64,000 bases of DNA from Sphingomonas endophytica. Lineage in GTDB: Bacteria; Pseudomonadota; Alphaproteobacteria; Sphingomonadales; Sphingomonadaceae. The position numbers and the translations under genes were made by a program. Location: positions 124,001-188,000 of the forward strand of contig NZ_JACIJN010000002.1 of assembly GCF_014199415.1 (NCBI RefSeq), read 5' to 3'. This document shows positions 26,647 to 35,329 of this stretch, piece by piece (within the stretch, counting starts at the first letter, position 1; every line of letters begins with the position of its first letter). The notes under the pieces are model-generated. The model saw only the letters and a list, made by a program, of their open reading frames with translations, was not told where the DNA came from and did not search any database.

Positions 26647-27423
26647 ATGAACGCGAAATCCTTTTGGCGCGGGGTGCGGGTGACCGCGGTCAGCTCCGCC
26701 TTCGTCTGTGCGCTGGTCGCGGCGGGCGGCTATTTCGATCGCGATCCCTATCATCTCTACCCCGCGGTGCCGCCGGCGCGCCCGCTCGCGGTCGTCAATA
26801 TTTCGGGCGACATGGGGCTGCGCTTCCTGCTCGGCGCCTCGACCTCGCGCGGGCTGACCGAACATCACGTCTCCGTGCTCGGCGTGTCGTCGCCGGTCTT
26901 CTTCCGCTTCCGCCGCACGCGGGCCGAGGTCGACGCGTTCGTCGCCGATGCGGTGCGCACCGCGCTGAAGCGCACCGGGCAGCAGCGGGTGGTGGTGATG
27001 GGGCAATCCTATGGGGCGGATATCGTCCAGACCGGGCTGGCGCATTTGCCCGACGACCTGCGCCGCCACGTCGCGGGGATCGTGCTGATCCTGCCCGGCG
27101 AGACGGTCTTCTATCGCGCCGACCCGACCGGCTGGGTGTACCGGGGCACTCCGGACAGTTACGGCGTGGAGACGGGCAACACGCTGACCTGGGCGCCGCT
27201 GACCTGCATCTATGGTGACGAGGAAGACGACAGCCTTTGCCCGAAGCTGCGCGTGCCGGGCTCGAAGATCGTCGCGATGCCGGGCGGGCACAATCTCCAC
27301 CATGACGGCGTCGGCCTGCTCGCACACGTCCTCGGCGCGGTCGCCCGCGCTACGCCGCCGGCCAGCCGTCCGTCTGGCGCAGCGCCTCGCCCAGCAGCAT
27401 CGCCCCCGCCACCGCGACGTTGA
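26647..27423 (+). CDS. VirJ/AcvB-like periplasmic serine hydrolase
   Basis: A 258-residue protein with an N-terminal membrane/signal segment (about 10-29) and one alpha/beta-hydrolase domain. The nucleophile elbow is MGQSYGADIV (Ser about 121) and a late His is in PGGHNLHHDGVG, both typical of the VirJ domain. AcvB/VirJ proteins of Agrobacterium and relatives hydrolyse aminoacylated phosphatidylglycerol, so a lipid-linked role in the periplasm is plausible. The C-terminal 24 residues are Pro/Ala/Arg-rich and encoded opposite the end of trmL. No lpiA/mprF gene is adjacent. Confidence 0.75.
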   Translation: MNAKSFWRGVRVTAVSSAFVCALVAAGGYFDRDPYHLYPAVPPARPLAVVNISGDMGLRFLLGASTSRGLTEHHVSVLGVSSPVFFRFRRTRAEVDAFVADAVRTALKRTGQQRVVVMGQSYGADIVQTGLAHLPDDLRRHVAGIVLILPGETVFYRADPTGWVYRGTPDSYGVETGNTLTWAPLTCIYGDEEDDSLCPKLRVPGSKIVAMPGGHNLHHDGVGLLAHVLGAVARATPPASRPSGAAPRPAASPPPPRR

Positions 27424-27802
27424 GCGATCGCAGGCCGGCGCGCATCGGCACCCGCACGCGCACGTCGGCGCGCTCGTGCACCGCGGCCGGCACGCCCGCG
27501 CCCTCGCTGCCGAGCAACAAAATGTCATCGCGCGCGAACCGCGCCTCGGTCAGCGGCACCGCACCGGTGGTGGTCGCCAGCACGATCCGGCCGGTGCTGG
27601 CGGCAAGGAAGGCGTCCCAGTCGGCGTGGCGGCGCACCGCGACCTTGCCGGCATAGTCCATTCCCGAGCGCGCCAGTGCCCGGTCGCTCCACGCAAAGCC
27701 CATCGGCTCGATCAGATCGACCGCGACATCGAGGCACGCGCCGAGCCGCAGCAGCGTGCCGACGTTGCCCGCAATGTCCGGTTGGTAGAGCGCGATCCGC
27801 AT
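27350..27802 (-). CDS. trmL: tRNA (cytidine(34)-2'-O)-methyltransferase TrmL
   Basis: SPOUT methyltransferase that 2'-O-methylates the wobble base of leucine tRNAs. From the ATG at 27802 the protein is 150 residues. It begins MRIALYQPDIAGNVGTLLRL and contains the SAM-binding knot segments ILLLGSEGAGVP and VRVPMRAGLRSLNVAVAGA. The long in-frame extension upstream is antisense to petA and is not coding. The last 74 bp overlap the convergent VirJ-like gene. Confidence 0.95.
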   Translation of the reverse strand: MRIALYQPDIAGNVGTLLRLGACLDVAVDLIEPMGFAWSDRALARSGMDYAGKVAVRRHADWDAFLAASTGRIVLATTTGAVPLTEARFARDDILLLGSEGAGVPAAVHERADVRVRVPMRAGLRSLNVAVAGAMLLGEALRQTDGWPAA

Positions 27803-27970
27803 CGCCGCGGTCCTTACCGACGCAAAATGCTGTTGGCAAAGCGGCGAGGGCACGGCTATCAGGCCGGAAAGGTCGCCGTGGGGACGGGCAGGCCACAGGC
27901 GGGGAGCAACCATGTCGCATGCGGCATCAGCCACCCGCCGGACAGAGGAACGGGCAGAGGTGTGACGCGA

Positions 27971-28555
27971 ATGGCGATGGCAGAGCAGGAAATCCCCCTC
28001 GGCGAAGATCCCGCGCCTTATCATGAGGAAGCGCACGATCCGCGCCGCCGCGACTTTATCAACATCGCCGCGGTGTCGTTCGCCGGGGTAGGCGCGGTCG
28101 CGATCGTCCTGCCGCTCATCAACCAGATGAACCCGTCGGCGGACGTGCTGGCGCAGTCCACCACCGAGATCGACATTTCCAAGATTGCGCCGGGGCAGGC
28201 GATCAAGGCCAGCTTCCGCAAGCAGCCGCTGTTCGTCCGCAACCTGACGCCGAAGGAGATCGGCGAGGCCGATGCGGTCGACGTCGCGTCGCTGCGCGAT
28301 CCGCAGACGCTGGAAGAGCGCACCAAGGCGGGCAAGAAGAACTGGCTGATCACGCTCGGCGTCTGCACGCACCTCGGCTGCGTGCCGCTCGGCGCGGGCG
28401 AGGGCGAGAACAAGGGGCCGTTCGGCGGCTATTTCTGCCCGTGCCACGGTTCGGCCTATGACACCGCCGGACGCATCCGGCAGGGGCCGGCGCCGCAGAA
28501 CCTGCACGTGCCCGATTATACGTTCAATTCCGACACCGTCGTGACGGTCGGCTGA
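27971..28555 (+). CDS. petA: Ubiquinol-cytochrome c reductase Rieske iron-sulfur subunit
   Basis: The 2Fe-2S subunit of the cytochrome bc1 complex, accepting an electron from ubiquinol at the P side. The 194-residue product has a twin-arginine-type N terminus ([20 protein letters not shown]) acting as signal-anchor, and the cluster boxes CTHLGC and CPCHGSAYD. ATGs at 27971 and 27977 are both possible. It is the first gene of the petABC operon and fits Tat export; tatABC lies 5 kb downstream. Confidence 0.96.
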   Translation: MAMAEQEIPLGEDPAPYHEEAHDPRRRDFINIAAVSFAGVGAVAIVLPLINQMNPSADVLAQSTTEIDISKIAPGQAIKASFRKQPLFVRNLTPKEIGEADAVDVASLRDPQTLEERTKAGKKNWLITLGVCTHLGCVPLGAGEGENKGPFGGYFCPCHGSAYDTAGRIRQGPAPQNLHVPDYTFNSDTVVTVG

Positions 28556-28569
28556 GGGGAGATAGAGAA

Positions 28570-29856
28570 ATGAGCTTTCCCTGGGCCAAGCATTACGAGC
28601 CGAAACAGCCGCTGATGCGCTGGATGGACGAGAAGCTGCCGCTGCCGCGCCTCGTCTATAACGCGATCGGCGCGGGCTATCCGGTGCCCCGCAACCTCAA
28701 TTATTTTTGGAACTTCGGCGTGCTCGCGGGCGCGGCGCTGGTGCTGCAGATCGTCACCGGCGTGGTGCTGGCGATGCATTATGCCGCCAACGCCGGGGTC
28801 GCGTTCGGCTCGGTCGAAAGCATCATGCGCGACGTCAACGCCGGCTGGTTCCTGCGTTACGCGCACGCCAACGGCGCGTCGATGTTCCTCGCGGTGGTCT
28901 ACATCCACATCGGCCGCGGGCTCTATTACGGGTCGTACAAGGCGCCGCGCGAGATGGTGTGGCTGCTCGGCGTCGTGATCTTCCTGCTGATGATGGCGAC
29001 CGCGTTCATGGGCTATGTGCTCCCATGGGGGCAGATGAGCTTCTGGGGCGCGCAGGTTATCACCGGCTTCTTCTCGGCAATCCCGCTGGTCGGCGAGACG
29101 ATCCGCGTGTGGCTGCTCGGCGGGTTCGCGCCCGATAACGCCGCGCTCAACCGCTTCTTCTCGCTCCACTATCTGCTGCCGTTCGTGATCGCGGGGGTCA
29201 TCATCCTCCACATCTGGGCGCTGCACATCCCGGGGTCGAACAACCCGACCGGCGTGGACGTGAAGGGCGAGCAGGACACGGTGCCGTTCCACCCCTATTA
29301 CACCGCGAAGGACGGCGTCGGCGTCGGCGTGTTCTTCCTGATCTTCGCATTGTTCGTGTTCTTCTCGCCGAATTTGCTCGGCCACCCGGACAATTATATC
29401 GAGGCGAACCCGCTCTCGACCCCGGCGCACATCGTGCCCGAATGGTACTTCCTGCCGTTCTACGCGATCCTGAAGAGCTTCACCGCGGACTTCATCCTGC
29501 CGGCGAAGCTGTGGGGCGTGCTGGCGATGTTCGGTTCGATCCTGCTGCTGTTCTTCCTGCCGTGGCTGGATTCGTCGCCGGTGCGCTCGGCCAATTATCG
29601 TCCGACCTACCGCTGGTTCCTGCTGGTGCTGCTGCTCGACGTGCTGGTGCTCGGCTATGTCGGCGGGGCCGAGGCGACCGCGCGTAACGTGATGATGGGT
29701 CAGATCGCCGCGGGATATTATTTCGCGCACTTCCTCATCATCCTGCCGCTGGTGTCGGCGGCCGAGCGTCCGCGCCCGCTGCCCAACTCGATCACCGAGG
29801 CGGTGCTGGCGAAGCACGGCGGCACCAGCCCCGCGCAGACCGCGATGGCGAGCTGA
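28570..29856 (+). CDS. petB: Cytochrome b of the bc1 complex
   Basis: A 428-residue inner-membrane subunit binding hemes bL and bH and forming both quinone sites. The N-terminal half has the heme-binding region [40 protein letters not shown] and [20 protein letters not shown]; the second half has the Qo motif [15 protein letters not shown]. The length is typical of the undivided alphaproteobacterial form. It starts 14 bp after petA behind GGGGAGATAG. Confidence 0.98.
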   Translation: MSFPWAKHYEPKQPLMRWMDEKLPLPRLVYNAIGAGYPVPRNLNYFWNFGVLAGAALVLQIVTGVVLAMHYAANAGVAFGSVESIMRDVNAGWFLRYAHANGASMFLAVVYIHIGRGLYYGSYKAPREMVWLLGVVIFLLMMATAFMGYVLPWGQMSFWGAQVITGFFSAIPLVGETIRVWLLGGFAPDNAALNRFFSLHYLLPFVIAGVIILHIWALHIPGSNNPTGVDVKGEQDTVPFHPYYTAKDGVGVGVFFLIFALFVFFSPNLLGHPDNYIEANPLSTPAHIVPEWYFLPFYAILKSFTADFILPAKLWGVLAMFGSILLLFFLPWLDSSPVRSANYRPTYRWFLLVLLLDVLVLGYVGGAEATARNVMMGQIAAGYYFAHFLIILPLVSAAERPRPLPNSITEAVLAKHGGTSPAQTAMAS

Positions 29857-29886
29857 GACAGAGACGAAGAGGGGATTCGACAGAAT

Positions 29887-30729
29887 ATGGTTCGTCTCAT
29901 TTCACTGCTGGTCGGCGCGGGGTTCGTCTTCGTGCTGGCGCTGGCGCTGTTCTTCACCGCGAAGGACGCGATCCAGAACCCGGCACCGCACACCGCCGAA
30001 CATGCGTTCCACGAGCATCCCGAGAACATTCATCTGTCCTCGGCGGGGCTGTTCGGGAAGTTCGATCGCCCGCAGGTGCAACGCGGCTTCCAGGTCTACA
30101 AGGAAGTCTGCGCCGCCTGCCACTCGCTGAAATACGTCTCGTTCCGCGACCTGCAGAAGATCGGCTATAACGAGGCCGAGGTGAAGGCGATCGCCAATCA
30201 GTGGGTGATCGAGCAGCCGAGCGTGAACCCGGAGACCGGTGAGGCGGCGACGCGCAAGAACCTGCCGTCGGATCACTTCCCGTCGCCGTTCGCCAACGAG
30301 GTCGCGGCGCGCGCGGCGAACAACAATGCGCTGCCGCCCGATCTGTCGCTGATGACCAAGGCGCGCGAGGACGGGTCGAACTACGTCCATGCGCTGCTGA
30401 TGGGCTATCGTGACCAGCCCGCCGAACTGCTGCGTGAATTCCCGGACGCCAAGACGCCCGAGGGCCTTCACTACAATCCCTATTTCGCGAACCTCAACAT
30501 CGCGATGCCGCCGCCGATCACCTCGGACGGGCAGGTGACCTATTCGGACGGGACCAAGGCGACCAAGGATCAGATGGCGCGCGACGTGGCGGCGTTCCTG
30601 ACCTGGACCGCCGAGCCCAACCTCGAGGCGCGCCACGCCGCGGGTATCGCGGTGGTGATCTTCCTGCTGATCTTCGTCTATCTGACGTGGGGCGCGTATC
30701 AGAACGTGTGGCGCAACATCAAGCATTGA
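29887..30729 (+). CDS. petC: Cytochrome c1
   Basis: A 280-residue membrane-anchored c-type cytochrome passing electrons from the Rieske centre to cytochrome c. It has an N-terminal membrane signal, the heme motif VCAACHSLKYVSF (CxxCH), an axial-ligand region around NIAMPPPITSDGQVTYSDG, and a C-terminal anchor helix (AVVIFLLIFVYLTWGAYQNV). It is the last gene of petABC, followed by a strong terminator at 30769. Confidence 0.97.
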   Translation: MVRLISLLVGAGFVFVLALALFFTAKDAIQNPAPHTAEHAFHEHPENIHLSSAGLFGKFDRPQVQRGFQVYKEVCAACHSLKYVSFRDLQKIGYNEAEVKAIANQWVIEQPSVNPETGEAATRKNLPSDHFPSPFANEVAARAANNNALPPDLSLMTKAREDGSNYVHALLMGYRDQPAELLREFPDAKTPEGLHYNPYFANLNIAMPPPITSDGQVTYSDGTKATKDQMARDVAAFLTWTAEPNLEARHAAGIAVVIFLLIFVYLTWGAYQNVWRNIKH

Positions 30730-30768
30730 GCGGGTTCCGGACCTGCCGCGGCAGGGTCGGTGCGCGAC

Positions 30769-30802
30769 ACGGCGGCCGGGGCACTCCCCCGGCCGCCGTT
30801 TT
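30769..30802 (+). terminator. Rho-independent terminator of petABC
   Basis: A perfect 13-bp G/C stem (ACGGCGGCCGGGG and its complement) with a 5-base loop and a TTTT run. It ends 18 bp before the apt start codon. Confidence 0.9.
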
Positions 30803-30819
30803 CGTGTAGGCGGGGCGGC

Positions 30820-31350
30820 ATGAACGACGATCTCAAGGCGCTGATCCGCACCATCCCCGATTTCCCCAAGCCGGGCATCCAGTTCCGCGACATCACCACA
30901 TTGCTGCTCTCCCCGGCCGGGCTGGCGACCTGCGTCGAGCGGATGGTGGCGGTGGTCGACGGACCGGTCGACCTCGTCGCCGGGATCGAGGCGCGCGGTT
31001 TCCTGTTCGCCGCGGCGCTGGCGATCCCGTTGCAGGCCGGCGTGGTCCTGATCCGCAAGGACGGCAAATTGCCGGGCGCGACGATCGCCGAGGATTATGC
31101 GCTGGAATATGGCACCGACCGGATCGCGATCCATGCCGACGCCTGTGCGCCGGGCGCGCGGGTGCTGCTGGTCGACGACCTGATCGCGACCGGCGGCACC
31201 GCGCGCGCGGCGGTGCGGCTGCTGCGCAAGGCCGGCGCGGTGGTGACGCAGGCGCAGTTCGTCGTCGACCTGCCCGATCTCGGCGGCGCCGAGCTACTGA
31301 GCGCCGAGGACATCGCGGTGGCCGCGCTGGTCGCGTTCCCGGGGCACTGA
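30820..31350 (+). CDS. apt: Adenine phosphoribosyltransferase
   Basis: Salvages adenine with PRPP to AMP. The 176-residue protein begins MNDDLKALIRTIPDFPKPGI. It carries VAGIEARGFLFAAALA, a lysine/Gly-rich segment IRKDGKLPGAT, and the PRPP-binding loop VLLVDDLIATGGTARAAV. The ATG at 30820 follows GGGGCGG. The upstream in-frame ATG would translate the petABC terminator and was rejected. Confidence 0.97.
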   Translation: MNDDLKALIRTIPDFPKPGIQFRDITTLLLSPAGLATCVERMVAVVDGPVDLVAGIEARGFLFAAALAIPLQAGVVLIRKDGKLPGATIAEDYALEYGTDRIAIHADACAPGARVLLVDDLIATGGTARAAVRLLRKAGAVVTQAQFVVDLPDLGGAELLSAEDIAVAALVAFPGH

Positions 31351-31360
31351 GCCGGCCGCC

Positions 31361-31385
31361 GGAACCGCGCCGGTCACCCCTCGTT
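31361..31385 (+). promoter_or_regulatory. EcfG-type promoter, GGAAC-N16-CGTT
   Basis: GGAAC (31361-31365), a 16-bp spacer, and CGTT (31382-31385) exactly match the general-stress sigma factor EcfG consensus of alphaproteobacteria. It is 55 bp upstream of the lipoprotein start, leaving a leader of about 48 nt that contains a GGCGGC/GCCGCC hairpin. Confidence 0.7.
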
Positions 31386-31439
31386 GGTCTCGATCGGCGG
31401 CGCGTTCTGCCGCCTTGCTCCATGTGAGGAGATGCCACG

Positions 31440-31988
31440 ATGTTTGCGCCACGCGTGCTGCTGATCGGGCTGTTGGGTGGTTTGTCGCTTGCGACCGCCG
31501 CCTGTACCGACGGATATGGCTATTCCGGTGTCGGACTCGGCACCGGTCATTACGATGACGCTTATTATGCCGGCGGATACGGCACCGGCTATTATGGCTG
31601 GTACGACAATTATTATTATCCCGGCACCGGCGGCTATGTCTACGACCGCTATCGCCGCGCCTATCCGTGGAACGATCGTCAGCAGCAATATTGGGCGCAG
31701 CGCCGTTCCGGCTACGGCGACCGCGACGTGCGGTCCAACTGGCGGGATTTCCGCCGTGACGTGCGCCGCGAACGCCGCGACTATCGCGGCGATGTCCGCG
31801 CCGACCGCCAGGCCTATCGCGACGGACGCCTGACACGCGACCAATTTCGGCAGGAGCGCCGTGCGGCGCGGCAGGAATATCGCAACGACGTCCGGCGCGA
31901 TTTCCGTGACTTGCGTCGCCAGAACCGCGCCGAGGGCGTCCGCACCCCGCGTCCCGGCGGCGCCTTCCGGCCGCGACAGCGGCGCTGA
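31440..31988 (+). CDS. Gly/Tyr-rich then Arg-rich lipoprotein, likely EcfG-controlled
   Basis: A 182-residue lipoprotein. The signal peptide ends in LATAAC; residues about 25-75 are Gly/Tyr-rich (GYGTGYYGWYDNYYY); residues 85-165 are heptad-like repeats of Arg/Asp/Tyr (RRDVRRERRDYRGDVRADR). The highly charged C-terminal half could form a long helix or bind anionic polymers; no enzyme motif is present. The ATG at 31440 has GAGGAG 9 bases upstream. An EcfG-type promoter precedes it, suggesting an envelope role in general stress. Confidence 0.8.
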   Translation: MFAPRVLLIGLLGGLSLATAACTDGYGYSGVGLGTGHYDDAYYAGGYGTGYYGWYDNYYYPGTGGYVYDRYRRAYPWNDRQQQYWAQRRSGYGDRDVRSNWRDFRRDVRRERRDYRGDVRADRQAYRDGRLTRDQFRQERRAARQEYRNDVRRDFRDLRRQNRAEGVRTPRPGGAFRPRQRR

Positions 31989-32059
31989 ACGCCTCTGGCC
32001 GCGCGCGCCGGGTTATGCCAGTCTCGGCGCGTGGCCTATGTCATTGATCCCTTGGCAGC

Positions 32060-32797
32060 ATGAGCGACGCGGTCCCCGAACAGCTGACGCTCGACCTTGA
32101 CGGGTTCGAGGGGCCGCTCGACCTGCTGCTGTCGCTGGCCCGCGCGCAAAAGGTCGATCTGCGCGAGATTTCGATCCTGCAACTGGTCGAGCAATATCTC
32201 GGCTATGTCGAGCGCGCGCGCGTCCTTCAGCTCGAACTCACCGCGGATTATCTGGTGATGGCGGCGTGGCTGGCGTATCTCAAATCTGCGCTGCTGCTGC
32301 CGCGCGATCCCGAGGTCGAGCCGGACGTCGAGGAGTTGGCGATCCGCTTGCAATTGCGGCTGGAACGGCTCGATGCGATGCGCGAGGCCGGCGCGCGGTT
32401 GATGGCGCGCGACCGGCTGGATCGCGATGTGTTCCGGCGCGGCGCGCCCGAGGGGCTGCACGTCGTGCGCAAGGCGTTCTGGTCGGTGGAATATTACGAC
32501 CTGCTCGCCGCATACGGGCAGGTAAGGGCGCGAACGCGGCCGACATTGCATGTGGTGCGCGACCGTGAGGTGGTGACGCTGGACGCGGCGCTGACGCGCA
32601 TCGCGGCGCTGCTGGGAACTGCGATCGACTGGCGCGAGATCGAACTTTTCCTCCCGGAGACCGAGAGTCCGCGGTTGCGGCGCTCCAGTCTGGCGTCCAG
32701 TTTCCTGGCCGTGCTCGAATTGGCCCGGCAGGGACGCGCGGAGGTGCAGCAGGAGGCGCCCTTTGCGGCCCTATATCTGCGGCGGGTCGCATCGTGA
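32060..32797 (+). CDS. scpA: Segregation and condensation protein A
   Basis: Kleisin subunit bridging the Smc heads in the bacterial condensin. The 245-residue protein has LTLDLDGFEGPLDLLLSLAR and KVDLREISILQLVEQYLGYV at the N terminus, and a C-terminal winged-helix region. The scpB GTG overlaps its stop codon by 4 bp. scpA, scpB and tatABC form one plus-strand run, a common alphaproteobacterial arrangement. Confidence 0.95.
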   Translation: MSDAVPEQLTLDLDGFEGPLDLLLSLARAQKVDLREISILQLVEQYLGYVERARVLQLELTADYLVMAAWLAYLKSALLLPRDPEVEPDVEELAIRLQLRLERLDAMREAGARLMARDRLDRDVFRRGAPEGLHVVRKAFWSVEYYDLLAAYGQVRARTRPTLHVVRDREVVTLDAALTRIAALLGTAIDWREIELFLPETESPRLRRSSLASSFLAVLELARQGRAEVQQEAPFAALYLRRVAS

Positions 32798-33363
32798 GCG
32801 ACAGCTACGACCGTGCGGTGGAGGCGGTGCTGTTCGCGGCGACCGAGCCGCTGACCCGCGACGCGATCCGCGCCCATGCCGGCGACGGCGACGTGAGCGG
32901 CGCGCTCGACCGGCTGAGCATCCGGTACCGCGGGCGCGGGTTCGAGCTGGTCGAGCGCGGCGGACGCTGGCATTTCCAGACCGCCGCCGACCTCGCGCAT
33001 CTGCTGCGGCGCGGTCGCGACGAGATCCGGCGACTCAGCCGCGCCGGCATCGAAACGCTGGCGATCATCGCCTATCACGAGCCGGTGACGCGCGCCGAGA
33101 TCGAGGCGATCCGCGGCGTGCAGACCGCGCGCGGGACACTCGACGTGCTGATGGAGGCGGGATGGATTCGGCCCGCCGGACGACGCGAGGTGCCCGGCCG
33201 GCCGCTGATGTTTGCGACAACCCCCGAATTTCTGTCACATTTCGGGCTCAAGACCCGCCGCGACCTGCCCGGCATCGACGACCTGCGCGCCGCAGGGCTG
33301 CTCGATCCGGTCGATCTGGCCTTCGATCAACTCGCGGTGGAAAACGCCGTCGAGGAAGACTAG
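32794..33363 (+). CDS. scpB: Segregation and condensation protein B
   Basis: Dimeric winged-helix partner of ScpA in Smc-ScpAB. The 189-residue protein begins at GTG 32794 (GTGA overlap). It contains [16 protein letters not shown] and [20 protein letters not shown], the family signature, then [19 protein letters not shown]. The C-terminal tail is acidic and short. Confidence 0.95.
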   Translation: MSDSYDRAVEAVLFAATEPLTRDAIRAHAGDGDVSGALDRLSIRYRGRGFELVERGGRWHFQTAADLAHLLRRGRDEIRRLSRAGIETLAIIAYHEPVTRAEIEAIRGVQTARGTLDVLMEAGWIRPAGRREVPGRPLMFATTPEFLSHFGLKTRRDLPGIDDLRAAGLLDPVDLAFDQLAVENAVEED

Positions 33364-33391
33364 ATACCGTTTCATCTTAGGAGATTTCGTC

Positions 33392-33631
33392 ATGGGCAGT
33401 TTCAGCCTTCCGCATATCCTCATCCTCGCGGTGGTCGCGATCCTGCTGCTGGGCGGCGGGCGTTTTTCCAACCTGATGGGCGACGTCGCCAAGGGTGTGA
33501 AGAACTTCAAGAAGGGCATGGCCGAAGAGGATGAGGGCGACGTGCGTCCGAAGCCGCGGATCGAGGCCAAGAGCCACGCCGAGCCGGCGTTCGACCGCGA
33601 TGCCGAGCCGGTTCGCGAGGAACGTCGCTGA
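33392..33631 (+). CDS. tatA: Sec-independent translocase subunit TatA
   Basis: Pore-forming subunit of twin-arginine transport. From ATG 33392, behind TTAGGAGA, the 79-residue protein has one N-terminal hydrophobic helix ([18 protein letters not shown]), an amphipathic helix ([18 protein letters not shown]), and a charged tail. The conserved FG pair of E. coli TatA is replaced by GGGRF, as is common in alphaproteobacteria. Confidence 0.95.
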   Translation: MGSFSLPHILILAVVAILLLGGGRFSNLMGDVAKGVKNFKKGMAEEDEGDVRPKPRIEAKSHAEPAFDRDAEPVREERR

Positions 33632-33660
33632 GCCCCTGCATCCGATCCGGCGCGCGCTGA

Positions 33661-34179
33661 ATGTTCGACATCGCTCCCTCCGAATTCCTGCTGGTCGCGT
33701 TCGTCGCGCTGGTGGTGATCGGCCCCAAGGACCTGCCCAAGGCGATGCGCGTCCTTGGCTATTGGGTCGGCCGCGCGCGCGCGGTCGGTCGCCAGTTCCG
33801 CAACGGCTTCGACGAGATGGTCCGTGAGGCCGAGCTGGAAGAGATGGAGAAGAAGTGGAAGGCGGAGAATGAGCGGATCATGCGCGAGCATCCGTTCGTC
33901 CCGACGCCGCCCGCGTCACCGGCGCTCCCCGATCATGCCTCGGGCAGCGACGAAGCTGCGTCGGGCAGCAACGAAGCGCCGGGACACGGCGACACCCTGC
34001 CGCACGACGACACGCAGCAGCCGGTAATGGTCGAGAAGCCGAACGTCGTGCCCGGCGGCATCCCCGATCCCGCCCCGCCGCCCGTTGCGCACGACAACGC
34101 TCATGGTGGCGCAGAACCGCGTAACGACGATCATCATGCTGCCGACGGGCGCGTGGTTCAGGACAAGGCTGCATCGTGA
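33661..34179 (+). CDS. tatB: Twin-arginine translocase subunit TatB
   Basis: Receives twin-arginine substrates with TatC. The 172-residue protein has the TatB N terminus (MFDIAPSEFLLVAFVALVVI, GPKDLPKAMR), a long amphipathic helix, and a low-complexity His/Asp/Pro-rich C-terminal tail (about 85-172). The tail is longer than usual and probably disordered. The tatC GTG overlaps its stop. Confidence 0.95.
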   Translation: MFDIAPSEFLLVAFVALVVIGPKDLPKAMRVLGYWVGRARAVGRQFRNGFDEMVREAELEEMEKKWKAENERIMREHPFVPTPPASPALPDHASGSDEAASGSNEAPGHGDTLPHDDTQQPVMVEKPNVVPGGIPDPAPPPVAHDNAHGGAEPRNDDHHAADGRVVQDKAAS

Positions 34180-34958
34180 CCGAGATCGTCGACGAACTGG
34201 AAGACTCGCGCGCGCCGTTGCTCGACCATCTGCTCGAACTGCGTCGGCGGCTGCTCTATTGCATCGTGGCGGTGCTGCTGGCGTTCTTCGTCTGCTGGTA
34301 TTTCGCGGAGGACATTTTCGCATTCCTCGTCCAGCCGCTGCTGCACGCCGGTCAGAAGACGGTCATCTACACGCAGATCTTCGAGGCGTTCTTCGTCCAG
34401 GTGAAGGTGGCCTTCTTCTCGGCGATGATGATCGCCTTTCCGGTGATCGCGAATCAGTTATGGCAGTTCGTCGCACCGGGGCTGTACCGCAAGGAGCGCC
34501 GCGCGCTGCTGCCATTCCTGCTCGCAACGCCGGTGCTGTTCCTGATGGGCGCGGCGATGGCCTATTATATCGCGATCCCGATGGCGCTGCATTTCCTGCT
34601 CGGCTATTCGGGGATGATCGGCGGGGTGCAGCAGCAGGCGCTGCCGGCGATCGGCAATTACCTCAGCTTCGTCATGCAGTTCCTGTTCGGGTTCGGCGCA
34701 GCGTTCCTGTTGCCGGTGCTGCTGATGCTGCTCGAGCGCGGCGGGATCGTTACCCGCAAGCAACTGATCGGCGCGCGACGCTATGCGATCGTCGGCGCGT
34801 TCGCGATCGCGGCGGTGCTCACCCCGCCCGACGTTGGATCGCAGCTGCTGCTCGCGATCCCGCTGGTCATTCTCTATGAAGCCGCGATCATCGGCATCTG
34901 GTTCACCGAGCGCAAACGTGCCCGCGAGGAAGGCGTGGCTGCCGCCAGCGCGGAATAG
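34176..34958 (+). CDS. tatC: Twin-arginine translocase subunit TatC
   Basis: Six-span inner-membrane receptor for RR signal peptides. The 260-residue protein (GTG start, 34176) has APLLDHLLELRRRLLYCI, the typical cytoplasmic LxELRxRL motif, and FVAPGLYRKERRALLPF in the conserved periplasmic/TM2 region. It ends the scpAB-tatABC run. Confidence 0.97.
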   Translation: MTEIVDELEDSRAPLLDHLLELRRRLLYCIVAVLLAFFVCWYFAEDIFAFLVQPLLHAGQKTVIYTQIFEAFFVQVKVAFFSAMMIAFPVIANQLWQFVAPGLYRKERRALLPFLLATPVLFLMGAAMAYYIAIPMALHFLLGYSGMIGGVQQQALPAIGNYLSFVMQFLFGFGAAFLLPVLLMLLERGGIVTRKQLIGARRYAIVGAFAIAAVLTPPDVGSQLLLAIPLVILYEAAIIGIWFTERKRAREEGVAAASAE

Positions 34959-35058
34959 CCGAAGCGTTTCGAAGCGACCGTCTGCGAACGCGCGGAACCG
35001 GGCTCGACACCGCGGTTCTCAGCGATCGCGATGGCCGCGCACGACGGCTACCTCAACG

Positions 35059-35090
35059 AAAAAGGGCGGTTCGTCGCTGACGAACCGCCC
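35059..35090 (-). terminator. Terminator between tatC and the entericidin-like gene
   Basis: A perfect 12-bp stem (GGGCGGTTCGTC and complement) with a three-base loop (35064-35090). It reads into TTTTTCG on the minus strand and GTTTCG on the plus strand, so it probably serves both converging transcripts. Confidence 0.9.
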
Positions 35091-35113
35091 GTTTCGCTTC
35101 GATGGGGCGAAGC

Positions 35114-35248
35114 TTATTTGTTCTTGTCGGCCGCGCCCGCGACCGCGTCACCCGCCGACGAGACGTCCTTGCCGACACCGCCGACGGTGTTGCACGCCGA
35201 GACCAGCACCGCACCCGCCAGCACCGCAGCAGTCAGAACCTTACGCAT
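35114..35248 (-). CDS. Entericidin EcnA/B-family small lipoprotein
   Basis: A 44-residue lipoprotein. It begins MRKVLTAAVLAGAVLVSAC, so the lipobox Cys is residue 19; then NTVGGVGKDVSSAGDAVAGA and a Lys-rich end. This is the entericidin pattern, small envelope lipoproteins linked to stationary-phase or stress physiology. The ATG at 35248 is preceded by AGGGAG at 8 nt spacing. A likely EcfG promoter lies 33 bp upstream and a strong terminator 24 bp downstream, so it is a monocistronic unit. Confidence 0.88.
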   Translation of the reverse strand: MRKVLTAAVLAGAVLVSACNTVGGVGKDVSSAGDAVAGAADKNK

Positions 35249-35277
35249 TGAACGATCTCCCTAAATACACTTCGCAC

Positions 35278-35302
35278 AATGCCGGCCGTCGCGCTTCGTT
35301 CC
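35278..35302 (-). promoter_or_regulatory. Probable EcfG-type promoter, GGAAC-N16-CATT
   Basis: On the minus strand, GGAAC (35302-35298), a 16-base spacer, then CATT (35281-35278), one base off the EcfG -10 consensus CGTT. The spacing puts a start site about 25-30 nt before the entericidin ATG. Confidence 0.5.
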
Positions 35303-35329
35303 GCGTCGGTGACAAAGGGGGCAGCGGGG

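Noticed and set aside
34995..35020. EcfG promoter after tatC (GGAAC-N15-GGTT, plus)
   Set aside because: Spacer is short, -10 is off consensus, and no plus-strand gene follows before phyR.
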